This document shows, piece by piece, positions 9,705-18,794 of a stretch of 64,000 bases of DNA. A program made the position numbers and the translations under genes. The stretch comes from Enterococcus sp. 4G2_DIV0659. Its GTDB lineage: Bacteria; Bacillota; Bacilli; Lactobacillales; Enterococcaceae. Position 1 is the first letter of the stretch. Every line of letters starts with the position of its first letter. Under the pieces are notes generated by a model. That model was not told the origin of the DNA, searched no databases, and saw nothing but the letters and a program-made list of their open reading frames with translations. The stretch covers positions 3,066,001 to 3,130,000 of the forward strand of contig NZ_NGLE02000001.1 in assembly GCF_002140715.2 (NCBI RefSeq). Direction: 5' to 3'.

Positions 9705-10545
9705 ATGAAATGGAAGATTTCTGGATGGATTTTAGTTGTATTACTAATATTAGTATCTTGTAAGAGCAACAAAGAGCTCTCTACACAATCTACTTCAACA
9801 GCAAAGCCAATTATAAATAATTCTACAACTTCCCAATCTAATGAATCTACTCAAAGCAGAAGTTCTACAGAGCAAAATCCATATGGATTAAAAGCGCCAA
9901 ACAACGTATACACGCATTTGATTGTCACAAATATAAAAGGCAATGAGTATCTTAAAGATAACGGTTATTCCGAAGTGTTAAAAACAGACACGAAAAATCC
10001 AAATCAATCGTTCATTTTAAAAAATTCAACACTGCTTCCAAACATAAATGATGCATACGGCACACAAACCTATATGTATTTCTGGTGTAGTAGTGAAGTA
10101 AAGAGTGTTTTAGCAAATGTACGGATCGATGATGCTATTATTTTTTTTTGAAGCTAATGAGGATTATTTGAATCAACTTAAAAATACGCCAACGTCATCA
10201 ACTTCTATTCAGGAAGATTTAGATATAGAAGCAATCAATAATGGTGACATTGCTAGCTTAGTTGGAACTTGGCAAAACGGAACTGGAGATATTCTAGCAA
10301 TAAATGCTGATGGAACAACGAATAAAAATCAAGCAATTCATACAATAAAAGATTCTGACAAAACCAGTAAAATCCCATATGCTAGTTTATCAACTGGAGA
10401 AATGGGAGGATCAACTCCTATAGGATTTTTTAAGATCGGTTTTGAAAATCCTGATGGAGACAATTCAGATACTACAAAACCAAGACTTATTTTAGCGCAA
10501 CAAGGAGGAGCATATCCTGCAGAAAGTTATTATTATAGACAATAA
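9705..10545 (+). pseudogene. DUF6287-type lipoprotein, split at a T9 tract
   Basis: The N-terminal frame (9705-10151) starts with a signal sequence and lipobox LVSC (Cys at about residue 20), then a Ser/Thr-rich linker. The C-terminal frame (stop at 10545) contains SLVGTWQNGTGDILAI and ends YYYRQ, features of DUF6287 domains in enterococcal and streptococcal lipoproteins. The two frames meet at a run of nine T (10141-10149). With eight T the reading DDAIIFFEANEDYL is continuous over 279-280 residues. The gene is therefore either switched off by slippage at the tract or miscalled by one base. GGAGTG precedes ATG 9705. Confidence 0.75.
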
Positions 10546-10610
10546 GCACGTTACGTCATTTCAGCAAAATAATTTTCATCTTATTTTAGAAGAAGAATCA
10601 ATCAGTAGTT

Positions 10611-10645
10611 GAGTAATGTTCTGAATCAGGACTTACTCAGCTTTT
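10611..10645 (+). terminator. Terminator hairpin (repeat type 1)
   Basis: GAGTAA-N-GTTCTGA pairs with TCAGGACTTACTC, then a run of T. Almost the same sequence occurs at 20019-20056 behind the yhf operon. Confidence 0.75.
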
Positions 10646-10868
10646 TTCTTATTAACTAAAACAATGAAAATTTCTGTAGATTAGATGATGTGGTGAGTCT
10701 TTTTAGTAATACTTCCATCTCAATTAAATACTATCAGACGATAATTAGTCGAAATTCTAATGTTAGAAGCCAAAATAGAACATGAAATCAATATAATTTG
10801 ACATTCCACAAAAGAAGCGTATGATAAAAACATACCGATTGAATGTTTTTCAAGAAAGGAGCGATCAG

Positions 10869-11537
10869 ATGACTAAAAAATATACAGCTGAGGAAGCTAA
10901 ATCATTAATTCTAGATGTTTCAACACAACTATTCATAGAAAAAGGTTACGAAAAAACATCTATTTCCGATATCGTCAAAGGTTTAGACGGTTTAACTAAA
11001 GGCGCCGTTTATCACCACTATGCATCTAAAGATGAAATCATAGATGCCGTTGTCAGACGATTTGTTCCCAATGAAACTGCTTTAACAGCAATTATGGAAA
11101 AAGATAAATTAAATGGGTTAGAGAAAATTCAGGCTCTGTTATTTGAAGGAATGTTCAACAGTGAGGCCAGTCAATTTCGAATTCTCAGCTTTACATTATT
11201 AGATAACCCTAAATTCTTCTCAATGTATATTCGAACGATGAATGAAATCATGGCACCATTAGTAGAAACCTGCTTAAACGAAGGAAATAGTGATGAATCA
11301 GTCACAGTTGCTCAACCAAAACAAATGGCTGAATTAGCGATCTTGATTTTAAGTACGTGGTTTATTCAAGCCTTGTTTCCAAATACAGTTGAGACCTTTT
11401 TTGAAAAATTAATGGCTGCTAAAACAATGCTTGAAAATAGTGGAATGCCAATTATCAGTGATGTATTTTTAGAGCAACTTGACCAACAAATTATGATAAA
11501 GGCGGCAGAACTAAATGACCAAACAACTGAAAACTAA
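10869..11537 (+). CDS. TetR-family transcriptional regulator
   Basis: This 222-residue protein has a TetR N-terminal helix-turn-helix (residues 10-55, with TSISDIVKGL and KGAVYHHYASKDEI) and a helical ligand domain. I chose ATG 10869 because AAAGGAG is just upstream; an in-frame ATG at 10821 lacks a ribosome binding site. Its last 23 bases overlap the start of the alpha/beta hydrolase, so the regulator and enzyme form one unit and the regulator probably controls its own operon. The inducer is unknown. Confidence 0.85.
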   Translation: MTKKYTAEEAKSLILDVSTQLFIEKGYEKTSISDIVKGLDGLTKGAVYHHYASKDEIIDAVVRRFVPNETALTAIMEKDKLNGLEKIQALLFEGMFNSEASQFRILSFTLLDNPKFFSMYIRTMNEIMAPLVETCLNEGNSDESVTVAQPKQMAELAILILSTWFIQALFPNTVETFFEKLMAAKTMLENSGMPIISDVFLEQLDQQIMIKAAELNDQTTEN

Positions 11538-12471
11538 ATCATTAAGCGTCAGACTATTAAAAGGACTGGGCAAAGTAATCTTAGGTATAATCACTATCCT
11601 AATTGTATCCTTAGTGATTACCTTTACGATTCACCAGATAAGTTTGAAAAGTGAAGCAAAACGAATTGAGTCCTATGGTGAGAAATTAAAAGTGTTTGAT
11701 GGAGAAATGAACGTTGTCGATGAAGGTGAAGGACAGAAAACGATTTTACTTTTACCAGGGCAAGGAACAGCTAGTCCTTATTTAGATTTTAAACCGATGA
11801 TCGAAGAGTTGAAGAAAGAGTATCGTGTGGTTACGATTGAACCATTTGGCTATGGCTTAAGCAGCCAAACGAATCGACGTCGCAGCGTTGAAAACATTGT
11901 AGAAGAAATCCATCAAGTAGCTCAAGAACTGAACATTTCTAAATACACATTGATGGGCCACTCGATTGCAGGGCTTTATGCGGTGAATTATGCCCAAGTT
12001 TACCCAAATGAAATGGAAGGTTTTGTGGGAATTGACTCCAGCACACCGGAACAACCTTGGCCTGGTATTGATATGACAGTCTTTGACTTCTTAAAAACAG
12101 CAGGTGTTTTTCGAGCGATAATCAACATTAATCCAGAAACAGGGTTAGGGGCGAGTCAAGATAGTCCAGACTTTGAACAGATTAAGTTATTGACGATGAA
12201 GAACATGAGTAGTCCTGCGATGAAAGATGAACTTCAAGAATTAAACAATAGCTTCCCCGATTCTCGTGGCTTAACCTATCCAAAAAATATGCTGGTTTTA
12301 TTATTTGTTGCAGATAATGATATGAATCAAAAAAAATGGCTTGAGATGCATCAAGATCAGGTGAAAGGTTTAGATAAAGGAAAATTACTTCAACTGCCAG
12401 GCGCCCATTATTTACACCATACCCAAATGGAAACAATCGTAAAAGAAACAATTGATTTTTTGGGAAAATGA
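11515..12471 (+). CDS. Membrane-anchored alpha/beta hydrolase
   Basis: The protein has 318 residues. A single transmembrane helix at about 18-42 is followed by an extracytoplasmic alpha/beta-hydrolase domain. The nucleophile elbow GHSIAG is at about residues 143-148, an oxyanion-loop region LLLPGQGTA is near 80, and a C-terminal GAHYLHH provides the catalytic histidine. Substrate unknown; the fold includes esterases and proline iminopeptidases. It overlaps the TetR gene and is probably induced by the signal that regulator senses. Confidence 0.82.
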   Translation: MTKQLKTKSLSVRLLKGLGKVILGIITILIVSLVITFTIHQISLKSEAKRIESYGEKLKVFDGEMNVVDEGEGQKTILLLPGQGTASPYLDFKPMIEELKKEYRVVTIEPFGYGLSSQTNRRRSVENIVEEIHQVAQELNISKYTLMGHSIAGLYAVNYAQVYPNEMEGFVGIDSSTPEQPWPGIDMTVFDFLKTAGVFRAIININPETGLGASQDSPDFEQIKLLTMKNMSSPAMKDELQELNNSFPDSRGLTYPKNMLVLLFVADNDMNQKKWLEMHQDQVKGLDKGKLLQLPGAHYLHHTQMETIVKETIDFLGK

Positions 12472-12530
12472 TAAAGTTGAGGAATGACTATGAAAAAATA
12501 GTAAAAACAATTCCACTCCAATAGAAAGGG

Positions 12531-12559
12531 TTTACATCCAAAAATAAAGATGCTATAAT
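12531..12559 (+). promoter_or_regulatory. SigA promoter of the yhf-type operon
   Basis: TTTACA (12531-12536), a 17-base spacer and a perfect TATAAT (12554-12559). Transcription would start near 12566, just before two palindromes, giving a leader of about 75 bases before yhfU. Confidence 0.8.
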
Positions 12560-12571
12560 AACCGTGAAAAC

Positions 12572-12625
12572 AAAAATACATTTTTTTGTATTTTTATTTT
12601 CAAGCTAAATATACAAAATTTTGTA
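12572..12625 (+). promoter_or_regulatory. Paired operator-like palindromes before yhfU
   Basis: AAAAATACA (12572-12580) mirrors TGTATTTTT (12587-12595), and TACAAAATTTTGTA (12612-12625) is a perfect 14-base palindrome. Both share the half-site TACA/TGTA. They lie over and just after the predicted transcription start, where a repressor would block the operon. The GntR-type YhfZ encoded inside the operon is the natural candidate to bind them. Confidence 0.65.
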
Positions 12626-12641
12626 CGAAAGGAGATTTATC

Positions 12642-13010
12642 ATGAAAAAAATCGTTATAGGTGGGCAAATCGAAAAATCAACAATCGAAGAACTGCTACA
12701 AAAGTATGGAAAGGGGAACTACGAAATCACTGTAAAAACCGATATCGATGCGGCAATGGCCTTAAAAAATGGTACGGCTGATTATTACTTTGGTGCCTGC
12801 AATACAGGAGGCGGTGGCGCATTAGCAATGGCGATTGCATTATTAGGCGGAGATAAAACGGCAACATTAGGGATGCCGGGTAAAACTGCTTCTGAAGAAG
12901 AAATCAGCCAAAGTGTTGCGGCAGGGAAAATTGCTTTTGGGTTCACTTCGCAAGATATGGAGTTTATCATTTCAAATGTGATGAAAGCGCTTGAGAATAA
13001 GGGGGAGTAA
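12642..13010 (+). CDS. yhfU: YhfU-family protein (DUF2620)
   Basis: The product has 122 residues. It contains a glycine-rich stretch (FGACNTGGGGALAMAIALLGG, about residues 48-68) and matches YhfU/DUF2620. First gene of the yhf-type operon; AAAGGAGAT supports ATG 12642. The family's function is not established. Its placement directly before the YhfT membrane protein, with a 4-base gap, suggests a soluble partner of that transporter. Confidence 0.85.
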   Translation: MKKIVIGGQIEKSTIEELLQKYGKGNYEITVKTDIDAAMALKNGTADYYFGACNTGGGGALAMAIALLGGDKTATLGMPGKTASEEEISQSVAAGKIAFGFTSQDMEFIISNVMKALENKGE

Positions 13011-13014
13011 CGAA

Positions 13015-14322
13015 ATGGCTTTAAACATAGTAATCATGGCAGCATTATGTGCGGTTACAACGATTATGGCGAATACGAAAATTGCTGTTTTTAACGATGC
13101 TCTAAGACCGATCGTTTTAGAGTACCGTGAAAAGCGGGTCACAAAATCAGCATTAGGAACTACGGCACTGGCTTTTGGAATCGGGTATATAGTTGGGTTT
13201 ATTCCACAGTCTATTGCGTCCAGCGTAATTATCATTCATGTTGTTTTATTAGGAACAGATATTATTGGTAGCTATTTGCCAGATAATAAAAAATATTCTA
13301 TCTGGATAGCTGGAGCAGCTGGCGGAGTTTATGGCGTTGTAATGGGGGCGGGTCTAGGAACAATTCAAAAAGTGTTTGAAATTCTTCCTTATAATTTCTT
13401 AGATAGTCTCGGTCAAGTCTCATCCGTTGTTTTAGTAGCATTTGCTGTTTTCCCAGCCTTAGTTGTAGCCCTTCAATATGGTTGGAAAAAAGGAATGATC
13501 ACTTTTTCAGCAACAGTATTGGCTCAAGTGGTAACGACACAATTTGGTTCGTTTAATTTAGCCAATGGTAATACGATCGTTATTAATGCAAATGCGATTG
13601 CGTTGCTTGTTGGGATGATTTTTATGATCAGTTATGCGATGAATGATAAAAGAGAAAGAACAGATTCTCAGGCACAATTGGCAAATATCTTTGCGGAACG
13701 AGTAAAACAAATTAAGAAGTATTGGTACTTATTTGCCTTATCTGGCGCATTGATTGCTTTGGCGGCTTCGATGTCAATTGTAACGGAATCTGCACTCTCA
13801 GCTCCATTATACCAAGAAGGTCAATTTAATTCAGCTGCTTTGACCGAATTAGCACGAGTTGTTGGATTTATTCCATTAGTTGTAACGACTGGAATTGCTA
13901 CAGGAACTTATTCACCAGCTGGCATCAAGATGGTTTTTGTGATTGGCTCAATCGGTGCGGCGATGGGACAACCGCTTTTAGCCTTTGTGGCAGGCGGAAT
14001 TTGGATGTCGATCGAAGTGTTACTCTTAACGAAATTCTCAGTGTTGCTAGATCGATTCCCAGGAATGCGTGATGCTGGTGATAATATTCGAACAGCGATC
14101 ACAAAAGTCTTGGAAATCGCTTTGCTCGTTGGTGGTGTGATCGCAGCAACAGCCATTGCTCCTGCTTGGGGTGGTTTATTCGTTGTTGGCCTTTACGTAT
14201 TAAACGGCACATTCAAAAAGAAAATGGTCGATCTTGCAATTGGACCAGTAGGTGCCTTATTGGTCGGTGTGATTTCAAATATTTTAGTATTACTTAATTT
14301 AATGACACCACCAGGACTTTAA
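13015..14322 (+). CDS. yhfT: YhfT-family membrane transporter
   Basis: A very hydrophobic 435-residue protein with about ten to twelve predicted membrane helices, matching the YhfT family of putative transporters. GGGGGAG at 13001-13007 supports ATG 13015 rather than the earlier in-frame start at 12991. In this operon it probably imports the substrate worked on by Php, YhfS, YhfX and YhfW, but no substrate is known. Confidence 0.85.
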   Translation: MALNIVIMAALCAVTTIMANTKIAVFNDALRPIVLEYREKRVTKSALGTTALAFGIGYIVGFIPQSIASSVIIIHVVLLGTDIIGSYLPDNKKYSIWIAGAAGGVYGVVMGAGLGTIQKVFEILPYNFLDSLGQVSSVVLVAFAVFPALVVALQYGWKKGMITFSATVLAQVVTTQFGSFNLANGNTIVINANAIALLVGMIFMISYAMNDKRERTDSQAQLANIFAERVKQIKKYWYLFALSGALIALAASMSIVTESALSAPLYQEGQFNSAALTELARVVGFIPLVVTTGIATGTYSPAGIKMVFVIGSIGAAMGQPLLAFVAGGIWMSIEVLLLTKFSVLLDRFPGMRDAGDNIRTAITKVLEIALLVGGVIAATAIAPAWGGLFVVGLYVLNGTFKKKMVDLAIGPVGALLVGVISNILVLLNLMTPPGL

Positions 14323-14345
14323 AAAATTTAGGAGACGACAACGAA

Positions 14346-15233
14346 ATGAGCTTAGTAGATGGAATCACTTATATGCATGAACATACGACAATTGATTTGT
14401 CTCGTATAAAAAATATCGACGATACAAACCTAAACTGTTTTGAGGAAACAATCATAGAATTTAAAGAACTTTATGATAAAGGCGTTCGTAATATTGTGGA
14501 CGTTACAAATTTAGATATGAAGAGAAATCCATTATATGTCCAAAAAGTGGCAGAAGCATCAGGTATCAATATTGTGCAAGCAACGGGCTTTTACACTGAA
14601 AAATTTTTACCTACTATTGTTACGGAATGGTCAGTTGCAGACTTAGGGAAATTAATGATCAAGGAAATCCAAAGTGGTATCGCAGATACAACTATTAAAG
14701 CTGAGATCATTGGTGAAATTGGTTCAAGTAAAGATGGTTGGACGGTAAATGAGAAAAAAGTTTTCGATGCATCTGTGATTGCCCATAAGGAAACGGGTGT
14801 GCCAATTACCACCCACACAACCCTTGGCACAAACGGTCATGAACAAGTTCAGTTTTTTAAAGAAAATAATGTTGATTTAGCATCTGTTGTGATTGGACAT
14901 GTTGATTTAAGTGGTAATCTTGAGTACATTTTAAACATGTTAGACCAAGGTGTCTATGTAGAATTTGATACAATAGGAAAAGAGAACTATCAACCAGATG
15001 CCCTCCGTGTATCGATGTTAAAAGAAATTGAAAAAAGAGGCTTGGCAGATCAGGTCTTTTTATCAATGGACATTACCCGAAAATCAACTATGAAATTTAA
15101 AAATGGCATTGGTTATTCGTATTTACTGGATACGTTTGTACCAATGATGAAAGAAGCTGGAATTTCGAGTAACACAGTTGAAAAAATGCTGATTCATAAT
15201 CCTTTGAATTTCTTTGAACAAGGAGTGAAATGA
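14346..15233 (+). CDS. php: Phosphotriesterase-homology protein Php
   Basis: This 295-residue protein is an amidohydrolase-fold PTE-family member: HEHTTIDLS (metal HxH) at residues 12-20, GEIGSS near 117, HTTLGTNGHE near 157, GHVDLS near 183 and SMDITR near 240 supply the metal ligands. The family acts as hydrolase or lactonase on phosphorylated or sugar-derived substrates; the substrate of Php is unknown. GGAGACG precedes ATG 14346. The stop overlaps the start of yhfS. Confidence 0.85.
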   Translation: MSLVDGITYMHEHTTIDLSRIKNIDDTNLNCFEETIIEFKELYDKGVRNIVDVTNLDMKRNPLYVQKVAEASGINIVQATGFYTEKFLPTIVTEWSVADLGKLMIKEIQSGIADTTIKAEIIGEIGSSKDGWTVNEKKVFDASVIAHKETGVPITTHTTLGTNGHEQVQFFKENNVDLASVVIGHVDLSGNLEYILNMLDQGVYVEFDTIGKENYQPDALRVSMLKEIEKRGLADQVFLSMDITRKSTMKFKNGIGYSYLLDTFVPMMKEAGISSNTVEKMLIHNPLNFFEQGVK

Positions 15234-16330
15234 ACATGAAAACGTTTCCTTTAGAAACGATGAATCTAGAAGAAGCAATGAAGAAACAATTTCAAATTGT
15301 CGATTGTATTACGAGAAATTTTGAAGGTTCAGAAATCTTAACACGTGGCGATTTAGGCGTCGTGCCAGGTTATAATCAACCCATCACTACGAATAAAGTA
15401 GAGAGTGTGTTGAAAGAGTTATTTACGGCAGAGGCAGCAATGTTAGTGCGTGGTGCGGGTACAATGGCGATTCGTCTGTCATTACATGCGGCAAGTAAAA
15501 AATATGGAAAAACAGTACTCGTTCACGATGCACCTGTCTATCCCACGACGCAAACATCGATTGAGATGCTTGGGTTGAATACAGTTGCGGCTGATTTTAA
15601 CCAACCAGAAGCAATTAAAACTGCGCTTGCTGAAAATGATATCCAATTGGCAATCGTTCAATTTACAAGACAAAAGCCTGATGATGCTTACCAACCAGAA
15701 GCTGTTATTCAACAAATAAAAAAACAAAATAAAGATATTGTGATCATCACAGATGATAATTATTCTACCTTGAAAGTACCAAAAATCGGCGTAGAATGCG
15801 GTGCAGATCTCTCTTGTTTTTCGACGTTTAAATTATTAGGACCAGAAGGTGTCGGCTGTATTGTAGGAGATGCCCAATTGATCAAAGCGTTACGCAAAGA
15901 GAACTATTCTGGAGGATTGCAGGTACAAGGGTTTGAAGCAATAGCAGTATTGCAAGGGTTGATATATGCACCGGTAGCTTTAGCGATTTCATCTCAAGTT
16001 TCTGAGGAAGTAGAAACGCGCTTAAATTCTGGTGAAATTAAAGGCGTAAAGCAAGCCTTTATCGCTAATGCTCAGTCTAAAGTGATCATTGTAGAGTTTG
16101 ACCAACCGATAGCAACGGAAATACTGAAACAAGCAGAAAAACGAGGAGCAGCTCCTAATCCAGTAGGTGCTGAATCAAAATATGAATTTGTCCCGATGTT
16201 TTATCGACTTTCAGGAACCTTTAGAGCAGCATCTCCAGAAAGTACTAAAACGATGATTCGGATCAATCCGATGAGAGCAGGTGCAGATACGATCATTAGA
16301 ATTATAAAAGAGTCAATAGAAGGGAATTAA
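15230..16330 (+). CDS. yhfS: YhfS-family PLP-dependent enzyme
   Basis: This 366-residue fold-type I PLP enzyme resembles cystathionine-lyase/aminotransferase folds. TDDNYST (the PLP aspartate) is at about residue 171 and FSTFKLLGPEG has the likely Schiff-base lysine at about residue 198. ATG 15230 overlaps the php stop (ATGA). A second ATG at 15236 sits at a slightly better distance from AGGAG (15221-15225), so the true start could be two codons later. It likely performs an amino transfer or elimination step in the yhf pathway. Confidence 0.83.
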   Translation: MNMKTFPLETMNLEEAMKKQFQIVDCITRNFEGSEILTRGDLGVVPGYNQPITTNKVESVLKELFTAEAAMLVRGAGTMAIRLSLHAASKKYGKTVLVHDAPVYPTTQTSIEMLGLNTVAADFNQPEAIKTALAENDIQLAIVQFTRQKPDDAYQPEAVIQQIKKQNKDIVIITDDNYSTLKVPKIGVECGADLSCFSTFKLLGPEGVGCIVGDAQLIKALRKENYSGGLQVQGFEAIAVLQGLIYAPVALAISSQVSEEVETRLNSGEIKGVKQAFIANAQSKVIIVEFDQPIATEILKQAEKRGAAPNPVGAESKYEFVPMFYRLSGTFRAASPESTKTMIRINPMRAGADTIIRIIKESIEGN

Positions 16331-16335
16331 AGCCA

Positions 16336-17259
16336 ATGCAAGAGGAATTTCTAAATAAAACGGGAAAAGCAATTCAACAACTATCAGGTGAGTTGATTTT
16401 ACTAGCTGAAGGTAGCCGTATGCCTGTGATTTCAGAGTTTCAAGAAAAATATGGGATGTCACGTGGAACGGTTCAGAATGCTTTGAATTACTTGAAAGAT
16501 GAAAAAATAATCCATACAGTAAGTCAAGGACGTCAAGGGACGATTTTGACCACGATCGACTACCAACGATTACAAAAAATTGTGATCGAAGGACCGATTC
16601 GTGGAACGATGCCTTTGCCATATTCTAAGACTTATGAAGGCTTTGCGACCGGTTTATATGAAGTATTTCAACGTGCAGAAATTCCTTTAAGCATGGCTTA
16701 TGTAAGAGGGTCTAAAGATCGAATGGATTTGACGAGTGAAAAAACCATGCATTTTTCAATTGTATCAAAACTAGCTGCGCTACAAGCAATAGCGGAAGAG
16801 AACAAGTTAGAAATTTTTAAAGACTTTGGACCTCGCAGTTATTTGTCTAATCATGTAATGATCTTTTCAAATCCAAAAAGTTCAAAAATTGAAAATCATA
16901 TGCGCGTAGGAATTGATCATAATTCTTACGATCAACAGATTTTAACGGAGAATGCGACTGCTGGTAAAAAAGTTGAATTTATCGAAGTGCCAAGTCATCA
17001 ATTGATTTATTCACTGGAACAAGGACTGATCGATGTAGGAATTTGGAATTACGATGAAATCAAAGATCGAAAATTAGATCATTTAAACTATCAGTTTCTT
17101 GAAGGTAGTGTCGAAGATGATTTATCCAGTACAGCAGTTTGTGTAGTCCATAAAGACAATCTGCTATTAAAAAAAATCTTAATGAGTGTGATCGATGAAA
17201 CAAAAATTTTATCTGTTCAAAAGCAAGTCATAGAAGGTAAAATGATCCCTCATTACTAA
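16336..17259 (+). CDS. yhfZ: GntR-like transcriptional regulator YhfZ
   Basis: This 307-residue regulator has an N-terminal winged helix (MPVISEFQEKYGMSRGTVQNAL, about residues 30-51) and a C-terminal domain resembling a periplasmic-binding fold (YhfZ C-terminal domain) that would sense the pathway ligand. It lies in the middle of the operon, 5 bases after yhfS, so it is autoregulated. The TACAAAATTTTGTA palindromes at 12572-12625 are the likely binding sites. Confidence 0.83.
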   Translation: MQEEFLNKTGKAIQQLSGELILLAEGSRMPVISEFQEKYGMSRGTVQNALNYLKDEKIIHTVSQGRQGTILTTIDYQRLQKIVIEGPIRGTMPLPYSKTYEGFATGLYEVFQRAEIPLSMAYVRGSKDRMDLTSEKTMHFSIVSKLAALQAIAEENKLEIFKDFGPRSYLSNHVMIFSNPKSSKIENHMRVGIDHNSYDQQILTENATAGKKVEFIEVPSHQLIYSLEQGLIDVGIWNYDEIKDRKLDHLNYQFLEGSVEDDLSSTAVCVVHKDNLLLKKILMSVIDETKILSVQKQVIEGKMIPHY

Positions 17260-17272
17260 AAGGACGATTTAA

Positions 17273-17626
17273 ATGATTGGAAAAAAACTAGAAATCTTAA
17301 AAGAGTCAAACGTGATAGATGAAGAAACAGAACAGTTCGTTTTGGCAGTGAATAACTATTTACTTGAACAAAAAGTCATCAATAACGAAGAGCATCTTGA
17401 TATGTTTTTAACACATATCGCTATGGCAGATGCAAGGCAGAAAAAGAATGAGCCTGTAATCGGAATGGATGAGCTGATTTTATCTGAGATTCAGAATGAT
17501 GAGAAATTAGCAGAATCGAAAGCATTATGGCAAGAACTATCTCGCTATTGTGCGACAACCTTTAGCCAAGAGGAACTGTGGTTTATTTATATGCACATTA
17601 TTAATCTATTGAAGAAAGAGCAGTAA
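17273..17626 (+). CDS. yhfY: YhfY-family PRD-domain protein
   Basis: A 117-residue helical protein with the layout of a single PTS regulation domain (PRD), including the conserved FLTHIAMADAR segment with its histidine at about residue 46. PRDs are normally phosphorylated by HPr or EIIB. A stand-alone PRD beside the YhfZ regulator suggests it tunes the regulator or an enzyme. Spacing of 13 bases from yhfZ puts it in the operon. Confidence 0.78.
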   Translation: MIGKKLEILKESNVIDEETEQFVLAVNNYLLEQKVINNEEHLDMFLTHIAMADARQKKNEPVIGMDELILSEIQNDEKLAESKALWQELSRYCATTFSQEELWFIYMHIINLLKKEQ

Positions 17627-17639
17627 GGGGGGGATTCAT

Positions 17640-18791
17640 TTGTTTCTACCGATGATGAAACAAGAAAATCCTGCCTTGATAGACGCAGGAATTTATTTAC
17701 ACCAAACTGGACAAATTCTTCCCGATACTTACATTTTAGACTTAGATACAATTCGTATGAATAGTGCAGTGATGCTAGAGAGTGCAAAGAAAATCGGCAT
17801 CGAACTGTTTTTTATGCTAAAACAAATTGGTCGAAATCCGTTGATTGCAAAAGAATTAATGGCTATGGGCTATCGTGGTGCTGTGGTAGTCGACTTTAAA
17901 GAAGCGTTGACCATGATGGAAAATCAAATTCCATTATGTAATGTTGGGCACTTAGTGCAAATACCAGATCAGCTCGTAGAAAACATTATGGTTTACGGTG
18001 CGGAATATATCACTGTTTTTTCCCTTGAAAAATTAGAGCAGATCAATGCAGTAGCTCAAAAATTAGGCATCAAGCAAAAGGTTTTGCTAAAAGTTGTTGC
18101 AGATGATGATCAACTATACGAAGGGCAGTTTGGCGGATTTTTATTAAAAGATCTTGCTGAAACAAGTAAGGTTTTTCATGAATTCGGTGCTATTGAATTT
18201 AGTGGTATTACTTCTTTTCCTTGTTTTTTATTCGACGAGACATACACCACATTATCACAAACAAAAAATGTAGAAACAATCGAAAAAGCTCGAGCTATTA
18301 TGCGTCAGGCAGGTTTTGCAGTACCTGAGCTGAATGTTCCTTCTGCATCATGTAGCGAAACATTTCCATTTATTAAAGAAATTGGCGGAACACAAGCGGA
18401 ACCAGGGCATGCGCTGACTGGAACGACGCCATTGCATGCTTATAAAGCACAGCCAGAAAAACCAGCTTTGGTTTATGTAAGTGAAATATCCCATAATTTT
18501 AAAGGAAAAGCCTATTTTTATGGTGGTGGCTACTATCGAAGAGGTCATTTGAATTCAGTACTAATCGATGAAGCAAACACTCGCACAGAGGATCAGGTTG
18601 AATCATTTTCAGATGAAAGTATTGATTATTATCTTTCTACCTCAGCGGAACATCATGTTGGGGCAAGCGTGATTGCTGCTTTTCGTACCCAAATATTTGT
18701 TACGAGAAGCAATGTGGCTATTGTAAAAGGAATTAGTGAAGGCAAACCAGAGATAGTCGGGATTTTTGATAGTCAAGGAAGAAGGATTTAA
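17640..18791 (+). CDS. yhfX: YhfX-family alanine racemase-like PLP enzyme
   Basis: This 383-residue protein has an alanine-racemase-type PLP barrel at the N-terminus (FFMLKQIGRNP, where the lysine would bind PLP, about residues 58-68) and a C-terminal beta domain. The start is TTG 17640, supported by the very strong AAGGGGGGG at 17625-17632 seven bases upstream; ATG codons at positions 5 and 6 are alternatives. It probably racemises or decarboxylates an amino-acid-like intermediate of the yhf pathway. Confidence 0.82.
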   Translation: MFLPMMKQENPALIDAGIYLHQTGQILPDTYILDLDTIRMNSAVMLESAKKIGIELFFMLKQIGRNPLIAKELMAMGYRGAVVVDFKEALTMMENQIPLCNVGHLVQIPDQLVENIMVYGAEYITVFSLEKLEQINAVAQKLGIKQKVLLKVVADDDQLYEGQFGGFLLKDLAETSKVFHEFGAIEFSGITSFPCFLFDETYTTLSQTKNVETIEKARAIMRQAGFAVPELNVPSASCSETFPFIKEIGGTQAEPGHALTGTTPLHAYKAQPEKPALVYVSEISHNFKGKAYFYGGGYYRRGHLNSVLIDEANTRTEDQVESFSDESIDYYLSTSAEHHVGASVIAAFRTQIFVTRSNVAIVKGISEGKPEIVGIFDSQGRRI

Positions 18792-18794
18792 AAA

